DNA of 10,568 nucleotides. It comes from an uncultured Tidjanibacter sp. (GTDB lineage Bacteria > Bacteroidota > Bacteroidia > Bacteroidales > Rikenellaceae). Shown here in pieces: positions 1 to 7,421 of the stretch. Where the stretch lies: NCBI GenBank assembly GCA_934663885.1, contig CAKUKW010000051.1:1-10568 (forward strand), in the 5' to 3' direction. The notes beneath the pieces are model-generated. The model made no database searches. It saw only the letters and a program-made list of their open reading frames with translations, and was not told the origin of the DNA. Every line of letters starts with the position of its first letter. Positions within the stretch are counted from its first letter, which is position 1. Made by a program: the position numbers and the translations under genes.

Positions 1-1
1 G

Positions 2-142
2 ATAAAGGCCATGCAGGAAGAAGAGCTCGCAAAAGTAATCGGAAAGGTGAAAGCACACAGCGTCTACACACATTTCCATGCGCAGGAGAAAGGATCGCAG
101 GAAGCGGAGCCCCAGGAAACGGGATCACAAGGTCACGAGTAA
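2..142 (+). CDS. uvrC: C-terminal end of a probable excinuclease subunit UvrC (partial)
   Basis: Only the last 46 codons are in the window; the first complete codon is at base 2 and the stop is TAA at 140-142. The residues EEELAKVIGKVKAHSVYTHF resemble the second helix-hairpin-helix at the extreme C terminus of UvrC, where a short helix, an [IV]xG turn and a KAxxVY helix precede a poorly conserved tail. UvrC is the dual-incision nuclease of UvrABC nucleotide excision repair in the cytoplasm, and this element helps it bind DNA. The tail after it is rich in Q, E and G and looks dispensable. No catalytic residues are visible because the GIY-YIG and endonuclease domains lie outside the window. 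Other HhH proteins are possible, so the name rests on a short match. Confidence 0.65.
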   Translation: MKAMQEEELAKVIGKVKAHSVYTHFHAQEKGSQEAEPQETGSQGHE

Positions 143-179
143 GAATTAATCGATATATTATTTGAATTAAACTACCGTT

Positions 180-632
180 TTGGAAGCAATCATAGAATTC
201 CTCCAGCAATGGGGCTACATAGGCGTTTTTCTGGGAGCAACCCTGCCCATCATGAGTGCCGACGCACTTATCCTCAGCCTGCTGGCCGTCGGGGGCAATC
301 CCGTCCTGGCCGTCGTTTCCGCCACCATGGGCAACTGGGTCGGCAGTATGCTCTCGTACTGGCTCGGGCGGCTCGGCAAATGGGAGTGGATCGAAAAATA
401 TTTCAAGGTAAAGGAGCAATCTATGGAAAAGCAGCGCGCCCGGGTCGAAAAATTCGGCTCCCTGCTGGGCCTGGCAACCGGTATCCCGCTTATAGGTGAC
501 GTATTTGCCGTGGCACTCGGCTTTTTCAGGATAAATCCGTGGAAATGCGCGCCGTCAATATTGATAGGTAAGGGAGTAAGGTTCACCATCGTTACGCTGA
601 TTTTCCTCGCGGGGAAAGCCGTGCTGACTTAA
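180..632 (+). CDS. Small YqaA/DedA-like (VTT/SNARE-associated) inner-membrane protein
   Basis: A 150-residue integral membrane protein. Hydrophobic stretches lie at about residues 12-40, 42-62, 95-115 and 128-148, separated by a charged loop at about 66-92. GNWVGSMLSYWLGR matches the conserved G-x(3)-G-x(3)-Y-x-L-GR helix of the DedA/VTT superfamily, and GIPLIGDVFAVALGFFRI matches its second re-entrant/helix element. The length fits the short YqaA subgroup rather than full DedA proteins (about 200 residues or more). DedA relatives act in membrane homeostasis and lipid-carrier flipping; the YqaA role is unknown. The start is TTG, because TAA at 168-170 closes the frame upstream and no ATG or GTG lies nearby. 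The leader has no SD. It follows the uvrC-like gene by 37 bp, and its stop overlaps that of the convergent WbqC gene. Confidence 0.8.
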   Translation: MEAIIEFLQQWGYIGVFLGATLPIMSADALILSLLAVGGNPVLAVVSATMGNWVGSMLSYWLGRLGKWEWIEKYFKVKEQSMEKQRARVEKFGSLLGLATGIPLIGDVFAVALGFFRINPWKCAPSILIGKGVRFTIVTLIFLAGKAVLT

Positions 633-1300
633 AAAGGTTTCTTCCCAATATCCCCCTCCTTTTCAGCTCCCTTCATTAAAATATCCCGTGCACAGGGACC
701 TTCGCAAAAGATAAGGTCTATTACCGACAGGTTAGGTTCGAAAGGGATTCTTCCGGAAAAAACCTGGGTGTAAGGCTCCATTGTAAAAATAGGCGTCTGG
801 AGTTCCCCCGCAGGCAAATGACGCGATTTCCGCGGGAAATTTCCCCTCATATCCCCATCATTTTCTTCCCCGCGCACATATTCCCCGCTGTACCTGAATT
901 CCGGTTCCAGCTTCAGGGCCGCGAGTGCGGTTTCCAGAAGGCCCCTGTTCAGGTCAGCCAGGAAAGCGAATTCCCTGAGGTAGAACGGCTCGAACTTTTC
1001 CCAGTAATGGTCGAAGTACGGTGAATTTTTATAAGCGGATATCAGCGACACCCTATGTTGGTGCATCCAGCGCTTGGAGTAGTCTATCCTGATATCCTTC
1101 ACAGCTTTTTTATGGATGCTCCTTCCCTTTGCGACGTTAACGATGAGGGGGATTACCCCGCCCGCCGTCATTATTTCGCAGCGATTGCGATAAGTTTGCT
1201 TCACATAATTCTCCCCTATGTCGATGACAATTTTTGCCCCGGAACATAATTCCGAAAAATATTCGATGTTGCCAAGGTATGTCAGCGGGAATATCTTCAT
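629..1300 (-). CDS. WbqC-family protein
   Basis: A 223-residue cytoplasmic protein with no signal peptide. Family marks are the N-terminal YLGNIEYF (residues 8-15), ENYVKQTYRNR (30-40), a later KKAVKDIRIDY-W block, and the aromatic segment around YFDHYWEKFEPFY. The WbqC family was named from O-antigen clusters and its biochemistry is unsettled. A role in surface-sugar or lipid metabolism is often supposed but is not shown by this sequence. I chose the ATG at 1300 rather than the in-frame ATG at 1312 because it makes a 4-base ATGA overlap with the end of ispG, typical of translational coupling, and a GGTGGA lies just upstream inside ispG. The last 15-20 residues are low-complexity and charged. 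Its TAA (629-631) overlaps the stop of the convergent YqaA-like gene, leaving no room for a dedicated terminator. Confidence 0.85.
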   Translation of the reverse strand: MKIFPLTYLGNIEYFSELCSGAKIVIDIGENYVKQTYRNRCEIMTAGGVIPLIVNVAKGRSIHKKAVKDIRIDYSKRWMHQHRVSLISAYKNSPYFDHYWEKFEPFYLREFAFLADLNRGLLETALAALKLEPEFRYSGEYVRGEENDGDMRGNFPRKSRHLPAGELQTPIFTMEPYTQVFSGRIPFEPNLSVIDLIFCEGPCARDILMKGAEKEGDIGKKPF

Positions 1301-2934
1301 GGTTCCACCCATTTGCCGTCGTTTCTCATCAGCGAGATTAACTCTTCGAGGGCCGACTCCTGCGGCACGTTTTTTTTAACGGGCGTTTTCCCGCGGTAGA
1401 GTGTAACATGTCCGGGAGAGGCTCCCACGTATCCGTAATCGGCATCGGCCATCTCCCCCGGGCCGTTCACGATACACCCCATCACTGCTATCTTCAGCCC
1501 CTTCAGATGCGAAGTGCGGGCCTTTACTTTTTTGAGCGTTTCCTGCAGGCCGAAAAGGGTGCGCCCGCATCCGGGGCATGCTATGAATTCAGTTTTGCTG
1601 ATCCGGGCACGGGAAGCCTGTAGTATGTTAAGCAACAAGTCTTTTATGAATCCGGCGGGAATGACTGCCGGAGCGTCTATGCGTATGCCATCGGCAATGC
1701 CATCGATGAACATTACGCCGAAATCGGCCGCCGCTTTTACCGTAAGCGCCTCGGGGTCTGTATCGGTGTAGGCGCGTCCCAGTATTACGGGACGACGATC
1801 ACCCGCCGCTTTCATCGCTTCCAGGGTCTGCCGCCACTCCGCGACGGGATTTTGCGAGACTGCTGTAAGTAGGACTATCTTTCCTTCCCCTGCGGCCGAA
1901 AGTTCGTCGGCCTCGAGCTCGCTCCAAAGCAGGGGTTCATTTCCTCCCCCAAGCCTTCCAACACGATCCGCCCGCCGCCTTTTATAGTTGTAAGCATCGA
2001 AAAGCCCGCCGTACCGCAAATATCCCGGCAGCCACTCTTTATCTGTTGTGCCCGGCTTTATCACCGTTTCTGTCCCTGCAGAAAAATTATTTCCCCCCGA
2101 AAAATGTTCGACGAGTGCAGTTGCCACGGGTATTTCGTTTTCAGGGGGTTCGGTAAGTGAGACCCTTATTGTGTCACCTATGCCGTCTGCCATAAGTGCT
2201 CCTATACCAACGGCTGATTTTACCCTCCCCTCCATACCGTTCCCCGTTTCGGTCACGCCGAGGTGGATGGGGAAATCAATTCTTTCGGCATCCATCTCGC
2301 GGAGCAGCATCCTGTATGCCTGTACCATGACCCGCGTGTTACTGGACTTCATTGAAACGACTACCTGATCGAAACCTTTTTCGCGGCATGCTCGAAGGAA
2401 CCCCATTGCCGAGGCTACCATTCCCTCAGGGGTATCGCCGTATTTTTCGACTACTCCGGAAGCCAGCGAGCCGTGGTTGACGCCTATGCGCAGGGCCGTC
2501 CCGTGCGCGGCACATTTGTCCAGAAGCGTCTCGAGAGCGCCTTCAGCGTTATGGTAGTTGCCGGGATTGATGCGCACCTTATCGACAAAACCGGCTACGG
2601 CCAGCGCCACTTCGGGCAGAAAATGGACGTCGGCAACCAGTGCCATCTCAGGCCAGCGGCGCCTTACTTCCGCCGCTATTTTCTCCATGGCTTCCGCTTC
2701 CCGAATGCCCTGGACTGTAAGCCTTACAATCCGGCAACCCGTCTCACGGATGCGACCTATCTGGGAGACGGAGGCTTCCGCGTCGTTGGTGTCGGTATCG
2801 GTCATTGTCTGCACAGCCACTGGTGTGCCGCCCCCGATAACCGTGGCTCCGATCCGCACTGCCGAGCTCTTCCGGCGTGAGAAACTTCCTCCGGCAGTTC
2901 GCTCCTCTATTGATATGTATTCCTTTTTTCGCAT
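1297..2934 (-). CDS. ispG: 4-hydroxy-3-methylbut-2-enyl diphosphate synthase, long form (GcpE)
   Basis: IspG reductively opens methylerythritol cyclodiphosphate to HMBPP, the next-to-last step of the MEP isoprenoid pathway, in the cytoplasm. The N-terminal TIM barrel shows VRIGATVIGGGTPVAVQTMTD, TDTNDAEAS, VRLTVQGIREAEAM, ALVADVHF and KVRINPGNYH. The C-terminal domain holds the [4Fe-4S] ligands C453 and C456 (CPGCGR) and C487 (MGCIVNGPGE), with catalytic Glu494. At 545 residues it is far longer than the roughly 370-residue E. coli enzyme. The extra central domain (about residues 290-440) is the long-form architecture known from Bacteroidota, Chlamydiae and plants. The ATG at 2934 is preferred over one at 2997: a -7-like box lies just upstream of 2934, and the longer start would cross the recG promoter region and start codon. 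It overlaps the WbqC gene by ATGA. Confidence 0.96.
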   Translation of the reverse strand: MRKKEYISIEERTAGGSFSRRKSSAVRIGATVIGGGTPVAVQTMTDTDTNDAEASVSQIGRIRETGCRIVRLTVQGIREAEAMEKIAAEVRRRWPEMALVADVHFLPEVALAVAGFVDKVRINPGNYHNAEGALETLLDKCAAHGTALRIGVNHGSLASGVVEKYGDTPEGMVASAMGFLRACREKGFDQVVVSMKSSNTRVMVQAYRMLLREMDAERIDFPIHLGVTETGNGMEGRVKSAVGIGALMADGIGDTIRVSLTEPPENEIPVATALVEHFSGGNNFSAGTETVIKPGTTDKEWLPGYLRYGGLFDAYNYKRRRADRVGRLGGGNEPLLWSELEADELSAAGEGKIVLLTAVSQNPVAEWRQTLEAMKAAGDRRPVILGRAYTDTDPEALTVKAAADFGVMFIDGIADGIRIDAPAVIPAGFIKDLLLNILQASRARISKTEFIACPGCGRTLFGLQETLKKVKARTSHLKGLKIAVMGCIVNGPGEMADADYGYVGASPGHVTLYRGKTPVKKNVPQESALEELISLMRNDGKWVEP

Positions 2935-2943
2935 CGTCGTATG

Positions 2944-2951
2944 CAAATATA
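2944..2951 (-). promoter_or_regulatory. Putative -7 box for ispG (TATATTTG)
   Basis: Exact match to the Bacteroidota -7 consensus TAnnTTTG on the minus strand. Transcription would begin around 2937-2940, only a few bases before the ispG ATG at 2934, giving a nearly leaderless mRNA. The only TTTG upstream (2981-2978) is 26 nt away, longer than the usual 19-21, so the -33 element is poor. Confidence 0.45.
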
Positions 2952-2964
2952 CTCGTTTTCTTAC

Positions 2965-2972
2965 TATTTTTG
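2965..2972 (+). promoter_or_regulatory. Putative -7 box for recG (TATTTTTG)
   Basis: Exact match to TAnnTTTG 17 bp before the recG ATG at 2990. It implies a leader of about 10 nt. The GGAGGG at 2972-2977 would then fall at the transcription start rather than serving as a 12-nt-spaced ribosome site. No convincing -33 TTTG is seen upstream. It lies 13 bp from the opposing ispG box. Confidence 0.4.
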
Positions 2973-2989
2973 GAGGGCAAACCGCTATT

Positions 2990-5101
2990 ATGGCCACCGC
3001 GCTCGATTACGATATAAAATTCCTTCAGGGCGTCGGCGAAAGGCGCGCGGCCCTTCTCGACAAGGAGCTGGGCATCCGTACTTTCGGCGACCTGCTTTAT
3101 TATTTCCCTTTCCGGTACGTGGACCGCACCAAGGTTTACCGAATAGCCGATGTCAGGGAAGATACGGGCGCGTATATCCAGGTGAAGGCCCGTGTAAAGG
3201 GGTTTTCATACCAGGGAACGGGCCCGAAGAAAAGGCTTGTGGTGACAGTTTCCGACGGTACCGGTACGGCGGAGTTACTGTGGTTCAAGGGCATCAAATG
3301 GATGGAAAAGCGGCTCGAGCCCGAAAGGGAATACCTTGTCTTCGGGCGGCCCGGTATCTTCCGCGGGGAAGTATCGTTCGTCCATCCGGAGATCGACCTT
3401 GTGGAGAGACTGGCAAACCGTCCCGGCGGGGGATTGCAGGGGGTCTATAGTACGACGGAGAAACTTTCCGGGGTGCAGTTGGGGGCCAAAGGTATATATA
3501 ACCTTGTTTGCGGCCTCTGGGAACAGGTCGCACCGTACATAACCGAGACGCTTCCCGACAGTATCCGCCGTAAATACGACCTGCTGCCGCTTCGCGAAGC
3601 GCTTTACAATATACATTTCCCGCAGTCGCCAAATATGCTGAAACAGGCTGAGTACAGGCTCAAATTCGAGGAGCTTTTCGGCATCCAGTTGTCGGTTCTC
3701 TCACAGAGAGCGACACGCACCACCGCGGAGGACGGATTCATGTTTCCTCGGGTAGGAGAGTATTTCAATACCTTTTATAATGAAAAACTTCCTTTCGAGC
3801 TGACGGCGGCGCAGAAGAGGGTTGTCAGGGAAATACGTGCCGACACCGTTACGGGGCACCAGATGAACCGCCTGCTCCAGGGCGACGTGGGAAGCGGCAA
3901 AACCCTCGTGGCGCTTATGGCTATGCTGCTGGCCGCCGATAACGGTTTCCAGTCTTGTATGATGGTTCCAACCGAGATACTCGCGCGCCAGCATTTCGCC
4001 TCCATATCGAAGATGGTAGAAGGGGTCGGCGTACAAGCGGCAGTCCTGACCGGTTCCACGAAAACCGCCGAACGCAGGGACATCCTCGAAAAACTCGCAT
4101 CAGGCGAAATAGATATACTTATAGGCACCCACGCCCTGATTGAGGAAAGGGTACAGTTCTACAACCTCGGTTTCGTGGTGATAGACGAGCAGCACCGTTT
4201 CGGAGTGGCGCAACGTTCGCGTCTGTGGACGAAGAGCAGCCAGCCCCCGCATATACTCGTAATGACCGCCACACCCATTCCGCGTACTCTGGCCATGACA
4301 CTTTACGGCGACCTCGACGTTTCGGTGATAGACGAGCTTCCGCCGGGGCGCAAACCCATTATGACGCGCCACCTTTACGATTCCCAGCGAATGAAACTCT
4401 TTGGGTTTATCCGCGGGGAGGTGGCCAAAGGGAGGCAGGTTTATATTGTCTACCCGCTTATTAAAGAGTCGGAAAAGATGGATTATAAAGACCTGCACGA
4501 TGGTTTCGAGGCGGTTTCACAGGAATTTCCCCTGCCGGATTACCGTATTTCCGCCGTTCACGGTCAGATGAGTTCCGAAGACAAGAACGAAGGAATGAGG
4601 GCTTTCAAGGAGGGTGAGACCCATATAATGGTGGCTACTTCGGTAATCGAGGTCGGGGTGGACGTTCCGAACGCCACCGTCATGGTTATCGAGAGCGCCG
4701 AACGGTTCGGCCTTTCGCAGCTGCACCAGCTCCGCGGACGGGTAGGACGCGGAGCTGAACAATCCTATTGTATTCTGATGAGCGGTGAAAAGCTTTCGAA
4801 GGAAGCCCGCTCAAGGCTCGAAGCGATGGTGGAAACCAATGACGGATTCCGACTGTCGGAGCTCGACCTTAAACTGCGCGGCGCCGGAGATTTGCAGGGC
4901 ACGCAGCAGAGCGGTACGGCTTTCGACCTTAAGATCGCTTCGCTTTCCCGCGACACGGCCATAATAGAACTGGCGCGTAGGGCGGCTACAGAAATACTCG
5001 ACTCCGACCCCACGCTTTCCGCCCCCGGTAATATCCTCCTTGCGAGGCTCCGTGAAAAATATCACAACCACGGCGATACCGATTTCGGCATGATATCATG
5101 A
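2990..5101 (+). CDS. recG: ATP-dependent DNA helicase RecG
   Basis: RecG reverses stalled replication forks and moves branched DNA such as Holliday junctions and R-/D-loops, in the cytoplasm. The 703-residue length is normal. The N-terminal wedge/OB-fold region (about 1-260) starts with LQGVGERRAALLDKELGI and contains PFRYVDRT. SF2 motifs follow in order: GDVGSGKT (298-305, Walker A Lys304), DEQHRFG (399-405, DEQH box), TATPIPRT (426-433, motif III), then ATSVIEVGVDVPNATVMVIE and QLHQLRGRVGRG (motif VI, Q580-R587). The C-terminal LRGAGDLQGTQQSG segment is the RecG-specific hook. I chose the ATG at 2990 because MATALDYDIKFLQGVG matches the family start. The frame is open far upstream, but that part is only antisense to ispG. 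It is divergent from ispG across 55 bp. Confidence 0.97.
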   Translation: MATALDYDIKFLQGVGERRAALLDKELGIRTFGDLLYYFPFRYVDRTKVYRIADVREDTGAYIQVKARVKGFSYQGTGPKKRLVVTVSDGTGTAELLWFKGIKWMEKRLEPEREYLVFGRPGIFRGEVSFVHPEIDLVERLANRPGGGLQGVYSTTEKLSGVQLGAKGIYNLVCGLWEQVAPYITETLPDSIRRKYDLLPLREALYNIHFPQSPNMLKQAEYRLKFEELFGIQLSVLSQRATRTTAEDGFMFPRVGEYFNTFYNEKLPFELTAAQKRVVREIRADTVTGHQMNRLLQGDVGSGKTLVALMAMLLAADNGFQSCMMVPTEILARQHFASISKMVEGVGVQAAVLTGSTKTAERRDILEKLASGEIDILIGTHALIEERVQFYNLGFVVIDEQHRFGVAQRSRLWTKSSQPPHILVMTATPIPRTLAMTLYGDLDVSVIDELPPGRKPIMTRHLYDSQRMKLFGFIRGEVAKGRQVYIVYPLIKESEKMDYKDLHDGFEAVSQEFPLPDYRISAVHGQMSSEDKNEGMRAFKEGETHIMVATSVIEVGVDVPNATVMVIESAERFGLSQLHQLRGRVGRGAEQSYCILMSGEKLSKEARSRLEAMVETNDGFRLSELDLKLRGAGDLQGTQQSGTAFDLKIASLSRDTAIIELARRAATEILDSDPTLSAPGNILLARLREKYHNHGDTDFGMIS

Positions 5102-5247
5102 GGCGCCGGGAGCCTGCTTTCCGACTTTGAATTGTAAGGATGCAGAAGGCAGAAAGCCGCCACAGATACTTACAGCGCAACCTAAATGACTTTCAACATT
5201 CATTATCAATAAAATTTGTGCGGGATGTAAAGCCGTTAAAAAGAGGG

Positions 5248-5272
5248 AAAAAGAGAGTTTTTGGCTCTTTTT
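5248..5272 (+). terminator. Possible weak terminator after recG
   Basis: AAAAAGAG (5248-5255) can pair with CTCTTTTT (5265-5272) around a 9-nt loop, followed by more T to 5274. The stem is AT-rich and weak. It also overlaps the probable promoter of the next gene. The 237-bp gap between recG and the next gene shows no other gene or strong structure. Confidence 0.35.
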
Positions 5273-5293
5273 TTGCATAAATCGTTATTTTTG
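5260..5293 (+). promoter_or_regulatory. Putative promoter of the DUF3108 gene
   Basis: TTTG at 5260-5263 (-33-like) and TATTTTTG at 5286-5293 (exact TAnnTTTG) are separated by 22 bp, close to the Bacteroidota spacing of 19-21. Transcription would start near 5300, leaving a leader of about 40 nt, AT-rich and without an SD. A second -7-like octamer, TAATTTTG at 5321-5328, lies nearer the ATG but has no -33 partner. Confidence 0.55.
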
Positions 5294-5338
5294 CACGTTA
5301 TATAAAAAAACACATAAAATTAATTTTGTCCACAACGA

Positions 5339-6157
5339 ATGAAAAAGCTCTTTTTTATAGCCGTACTGGCGATATCTTCGGTAACCCTGCGGGCGCAGGT
5401 CACTCCTTCCGGCAGCATACCGTATAAAAGCGGAGAAGAGATAGAATTCTCCATAAGCTTTATTGCCAAGATAGTCCCCAATATAGATATGGCCAAATTG
5501 TCGGTCAAGGTTACCGATGACGTAGTGGATGGGGTTCCCTCTTATTATATCAGCGCTTTCGCGAGGACTACGGTAGGCAGGTGGGCATTCAAGATGGACA
5601 ACAATTACCTTACTTGGATAGATAAAAAGACACACCTTCCGCTGAAGGCCGCATCTGAAATAAAGGAAGGCAGCTACATCTACAACAACGAGTATTTATA
5701 TGACTGGGATAAGATGGAGATGCAGATAAAGGCCAACAGGCCCGGAAAATACGAGAATAAAATGAGTACCCTGCCGCTGGAAGACGGCACCCGCGATATC
5801 GTATCCCTTATCTACTCGCTGCGCTCGGCCGAACTCGCTATACCGAAGGAAGGAGAGGAGAGCTATATAACGCTCGTCAACCAGGAATCGATAAGGCACC
5901 TCAAATACCGCTATGCCGGAAAAGACACCATAAAGGTAAAGGGTTTCGGCGACGTGAAGACCCAGCACCTCATTTGTGAGATAACCACACGCGAGGGGGA
6001 GCCGTTCGAGGATGGCAACGAACTCCATATATGGCTAAGTGACGACCCCAACAGGATACCCGTTTTCGTGGAGTCCCCGATTAAATGGGGCAGGATTCGC
6101 GCCAGGCTCGTATCTTATAAAAACTTAAAGTTTCCAAACCAGAGCGTTTTACAATAG
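5339..6157 (+). CDS. Secreted DUF3108 domain protein
   Basis: A 272-residue protein with a clear Sec signal peptide: MKK, a hydrophobic core, and a likely cleavage after A19 (TLRA/Q). No lipobox Cys is present, so the mature protein is probably periplasmic. The rest fits the DUF3108 pattern: an opening Y-x-S/xGE-x-EFSISF strand, KVTDDVVDGVPSYYISAFART, a YLTWIDKKTHLPLKAASEIKEG block, a central ED-GTRDIVSLIYSLR helix, and a closing ELHIWLSDDPNRIPVFVESP strand. DUF3108 members are predicted beta-rich outer-envelope proteins without a firm function. They are common in Bacteroidota and Proteobacteria. The ATG at 5339 is set by the signal peptide. A coiled-coil membrane protein gene follows in the same direction after 166 bp with its own promoter-like box, so the two need not be one operon. 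Confidence 0.85.
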   Translation: MKKLFFIAVLAISSVTLRAQVTPSGSIPYKSGEEIEFSISFIAKIVPNIDMAKLSVKVTDDVVDGVPSYYISAFARTTVGRWAFKMDNNYLTWIDKKTHLPLKAASEIKEGSYIYNNEYLYDWDKMEMQIKANRPGKYENKMSTLPLEDGTRDIVSLIYSLRSAELAIPKEGEESYITLVNQESIRHLKYRYAGKDTIKVKGFGDVKTQHLICEITTREGEPFEDGNELHIWLSDDPNRIPVFVESPIKWGRIRARLVSYKNLKFPNQSVLQ

Positions 6158-6166
6158 ATTTTGTTT

Positions 6167-6174
6167 TATATTTG
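6167..6174 (+). promoter_or_regulatory. Putative -7 box for the coiled-coil membrane protein gene
   Basis: TATATTTG is an exact TAnnTTTG match 10 bp after the DUF3108 stop. The implied leader is about 140 nt, much longer than for neighbouring genes. No good -33 TTTG stands at the usual distance. Confidence 0.45.
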
Positions 6175-6323
6175 TATATAATAAATAATTGTATCATTAT
6201 TTAGCAGGTTATCGGAGGGATCGTTTTGTGCGCAGGAGCTTACGGCGCCCGTCCCCGGGTTAAATATAACATTGGAAGATTATCGCTGTAAACTGAATAT
6301 TAACCGCTAAAACTAATTCAATC

Positions 6324-7214
6324 ATGGAAGATTACAAAAGTCAGGAAAACGGGACTACTCCGAACAAGTCGGTAAGGGGTTACCAGATCGTGGTAATTCT
6401 GCTCGCCGTACTTCTCGTCGGCGTCGCAGTCCTTTATTTCATGCAGACAAACAAGATCAAGAAGGAGGCAGAAGTCGAGAAGACTATTCTGGCAGGGGAG
6501 ATAAATGAACTCAGGACGGATCTGGACAACCTCCAGACCACCCACACGGCTATCAACGAGAGCCTGGACGAGGAAAAATTACGCGCCGACTCGCTTTATC
6601 AGGCGCTGCAGAAAGAGCGCAACGTAAGCCGCGCTACGATCCGCAAATACGAGAACGAACTCAAAACACTCAAAGATGTAATGAGGCGCTACGTTGTACA
6701 AATCGATTCGCTGAACGCACTTAACCGCGCCCTTGCAGAGGAGAACGTTACGTACCGCAGGCAGGCGTCCAACGAAAGGCTCCGCGCTGAAGTGGCCGAA
6801 GAAAAGGCTACCGAACTGACCGAGAGGGTTAAGGTGGGATCGGTCATCAGGGCGCGCGACATTGAGCTCATACCGCTTAACAACAACGACAAACCCGTAA
6901 CCCGCGCTTCACGTGCCGTACGCCTCCAGATCAACTTCATCCTGGCGGGCAACGATATCGCCAACGCCGGACAGAGGACGGTTTATGCCCGCATAACCGG
7001 TCCCGACGGATATGTTATGGCTGGCGACGCGTCTTCGCTGTTCGAATTCCAGGGCGACAGGATAACCTACTCCGCAGCCCGCGATGTGGACTACCAGAAT
7101 ACGGATCTCAGCGTCGGTCTCTACTATAATGGTGAAATAGTGAGCGGAACGTACCTCGTAGAGATATATATGGATGGCCATAAGATAGGCCAGACCGAGA
7201 CTATCCTGAAATAA
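6324..7214 (+). CDS. Single-pass membrane protein with long coiled coil and C-terminal beta domain
   Basis: I do not recognise a named family. The 296 residues divide into three parts. First is a short polar N-terminal tail and one transmembrane helix (about residues 21-40, followed by a Lys-rich edge). Second is a heptad-rich, highly charged helix (about 43-175, with KEAEVEKTILAGEINELRTDL and ENELKTLKDVMRRYVVQIDSL), a strong coiled-coil signature. Third is a C-terminal region (about 178-296) alternating hydrophobic and polar residues, with VRLQINFILAGND, RTVYARITGPDGYVM, LSVGLYYNGEIVSGTYLVEIYMDGH, resembling a beta-sandwich. It could span the periplasm as a scaffold or sensor, but topology is not settled by the flanking charges. 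The ATG at 6324 lies in an AT-rich, SD-free context. A strong hairpin terminator follows 23 bp after the stop. Confidence 0.8.
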   Translation: MEDYKSQENGTTPNKSVRGYQIVVILLAVLLVGVAVLYFMQTNKIKKEAEVEKTILAGEINELRTDLDNLQTTHTAINESLDEEKLRADSLYQALQKERNVSRATIRKYENELKTLKDVMRRYVVQIDSLNALNRALAEENVTYRRQASNERLRAEVAEEKATELTERVKVGSVIRARDIELIPLNNNDKPVTRASRAVRLQINFILAGNDIANAGQRTVYARITGPDGYVMAGDASSLFEFQGDRITYSAARDVDYQNTDLSVGLYYNGEIVSGTYLVEIYMDGHKIGQTETILK

Positions 7215-7237
7215 ACGTGGAAGTAATAAAGCTAATT

Positions 7238-7273
7238 AAAAACTACCGGCCTTCGGAAGGCCGGTAGTTTTTT
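7238..7273 (+). terminator. Strong intrinsic terminator after the coiled-coil protein gene
   Basis: Perfect 16-bp stem (7238-7253 with 7257-7272, core CTACCGGCCTT/AAGGCCGGTAG) around a CGG loop, with A-rich sequence before and T-rich sequence after. The A/T flanks make it potentially bidirectional, backing up the separate infC terminator on the other strand. Confidence 0.9.
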
Positions 7274-7342
7274 GATGCGTGGCGTTAAAAGAATGTAAAA
7301 AACCGAAGGGGATAATAATTGAACCCGGCGGCCGCCATTAAA

Positions 7343-7374
7343 TAAAGCCGCCACCCCCTGGGGATAGCGGCTTT
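7343..7374 (-). terminator. Intrinsic terminator of infC
   Basis: Read on the minus strand, AAAGCCGC (7374-7367) pairs with GCGGCTTT (7351-7344), extended inward by T-G, A-T and T-G pairs and a CCC/GGG stem, then TTTATTT follows. On the plus strand the same inner positions are mismatched (C/A), so it is built for minus-strand transcripts. It lies about 47 bp after the infC stop, leaving no room for rpmI or rplT. Confidence 0.8.
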
Positions 7375-7421
7375 TGCATATCGACCAAACCGGATGATTT
7401 TCCGGCACATTTCCGGACTAT

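Noticed and set aside
2558..2989. N-terminal extension of the RecG frame up to 2558
   Set aside because: It is antisense to ispG, has no similarity to the RecG start, and MATALDYDIKFLQGVG at 2990 fits the normal family N terminus and length.
2935..2997. Longer ispG start at 2997
   Set aside because: It would cover the recG promoter and start codon. The extra residues have no IspG character and a -7-like box lies at 2951-2944.
7327..7336. Perfect 10-bp palindrome GGCGGCCGCC
   Set aside because: Too short and isolated to support an operator or mobile-element end; it sits beside the infC terminator and is probably incidental.
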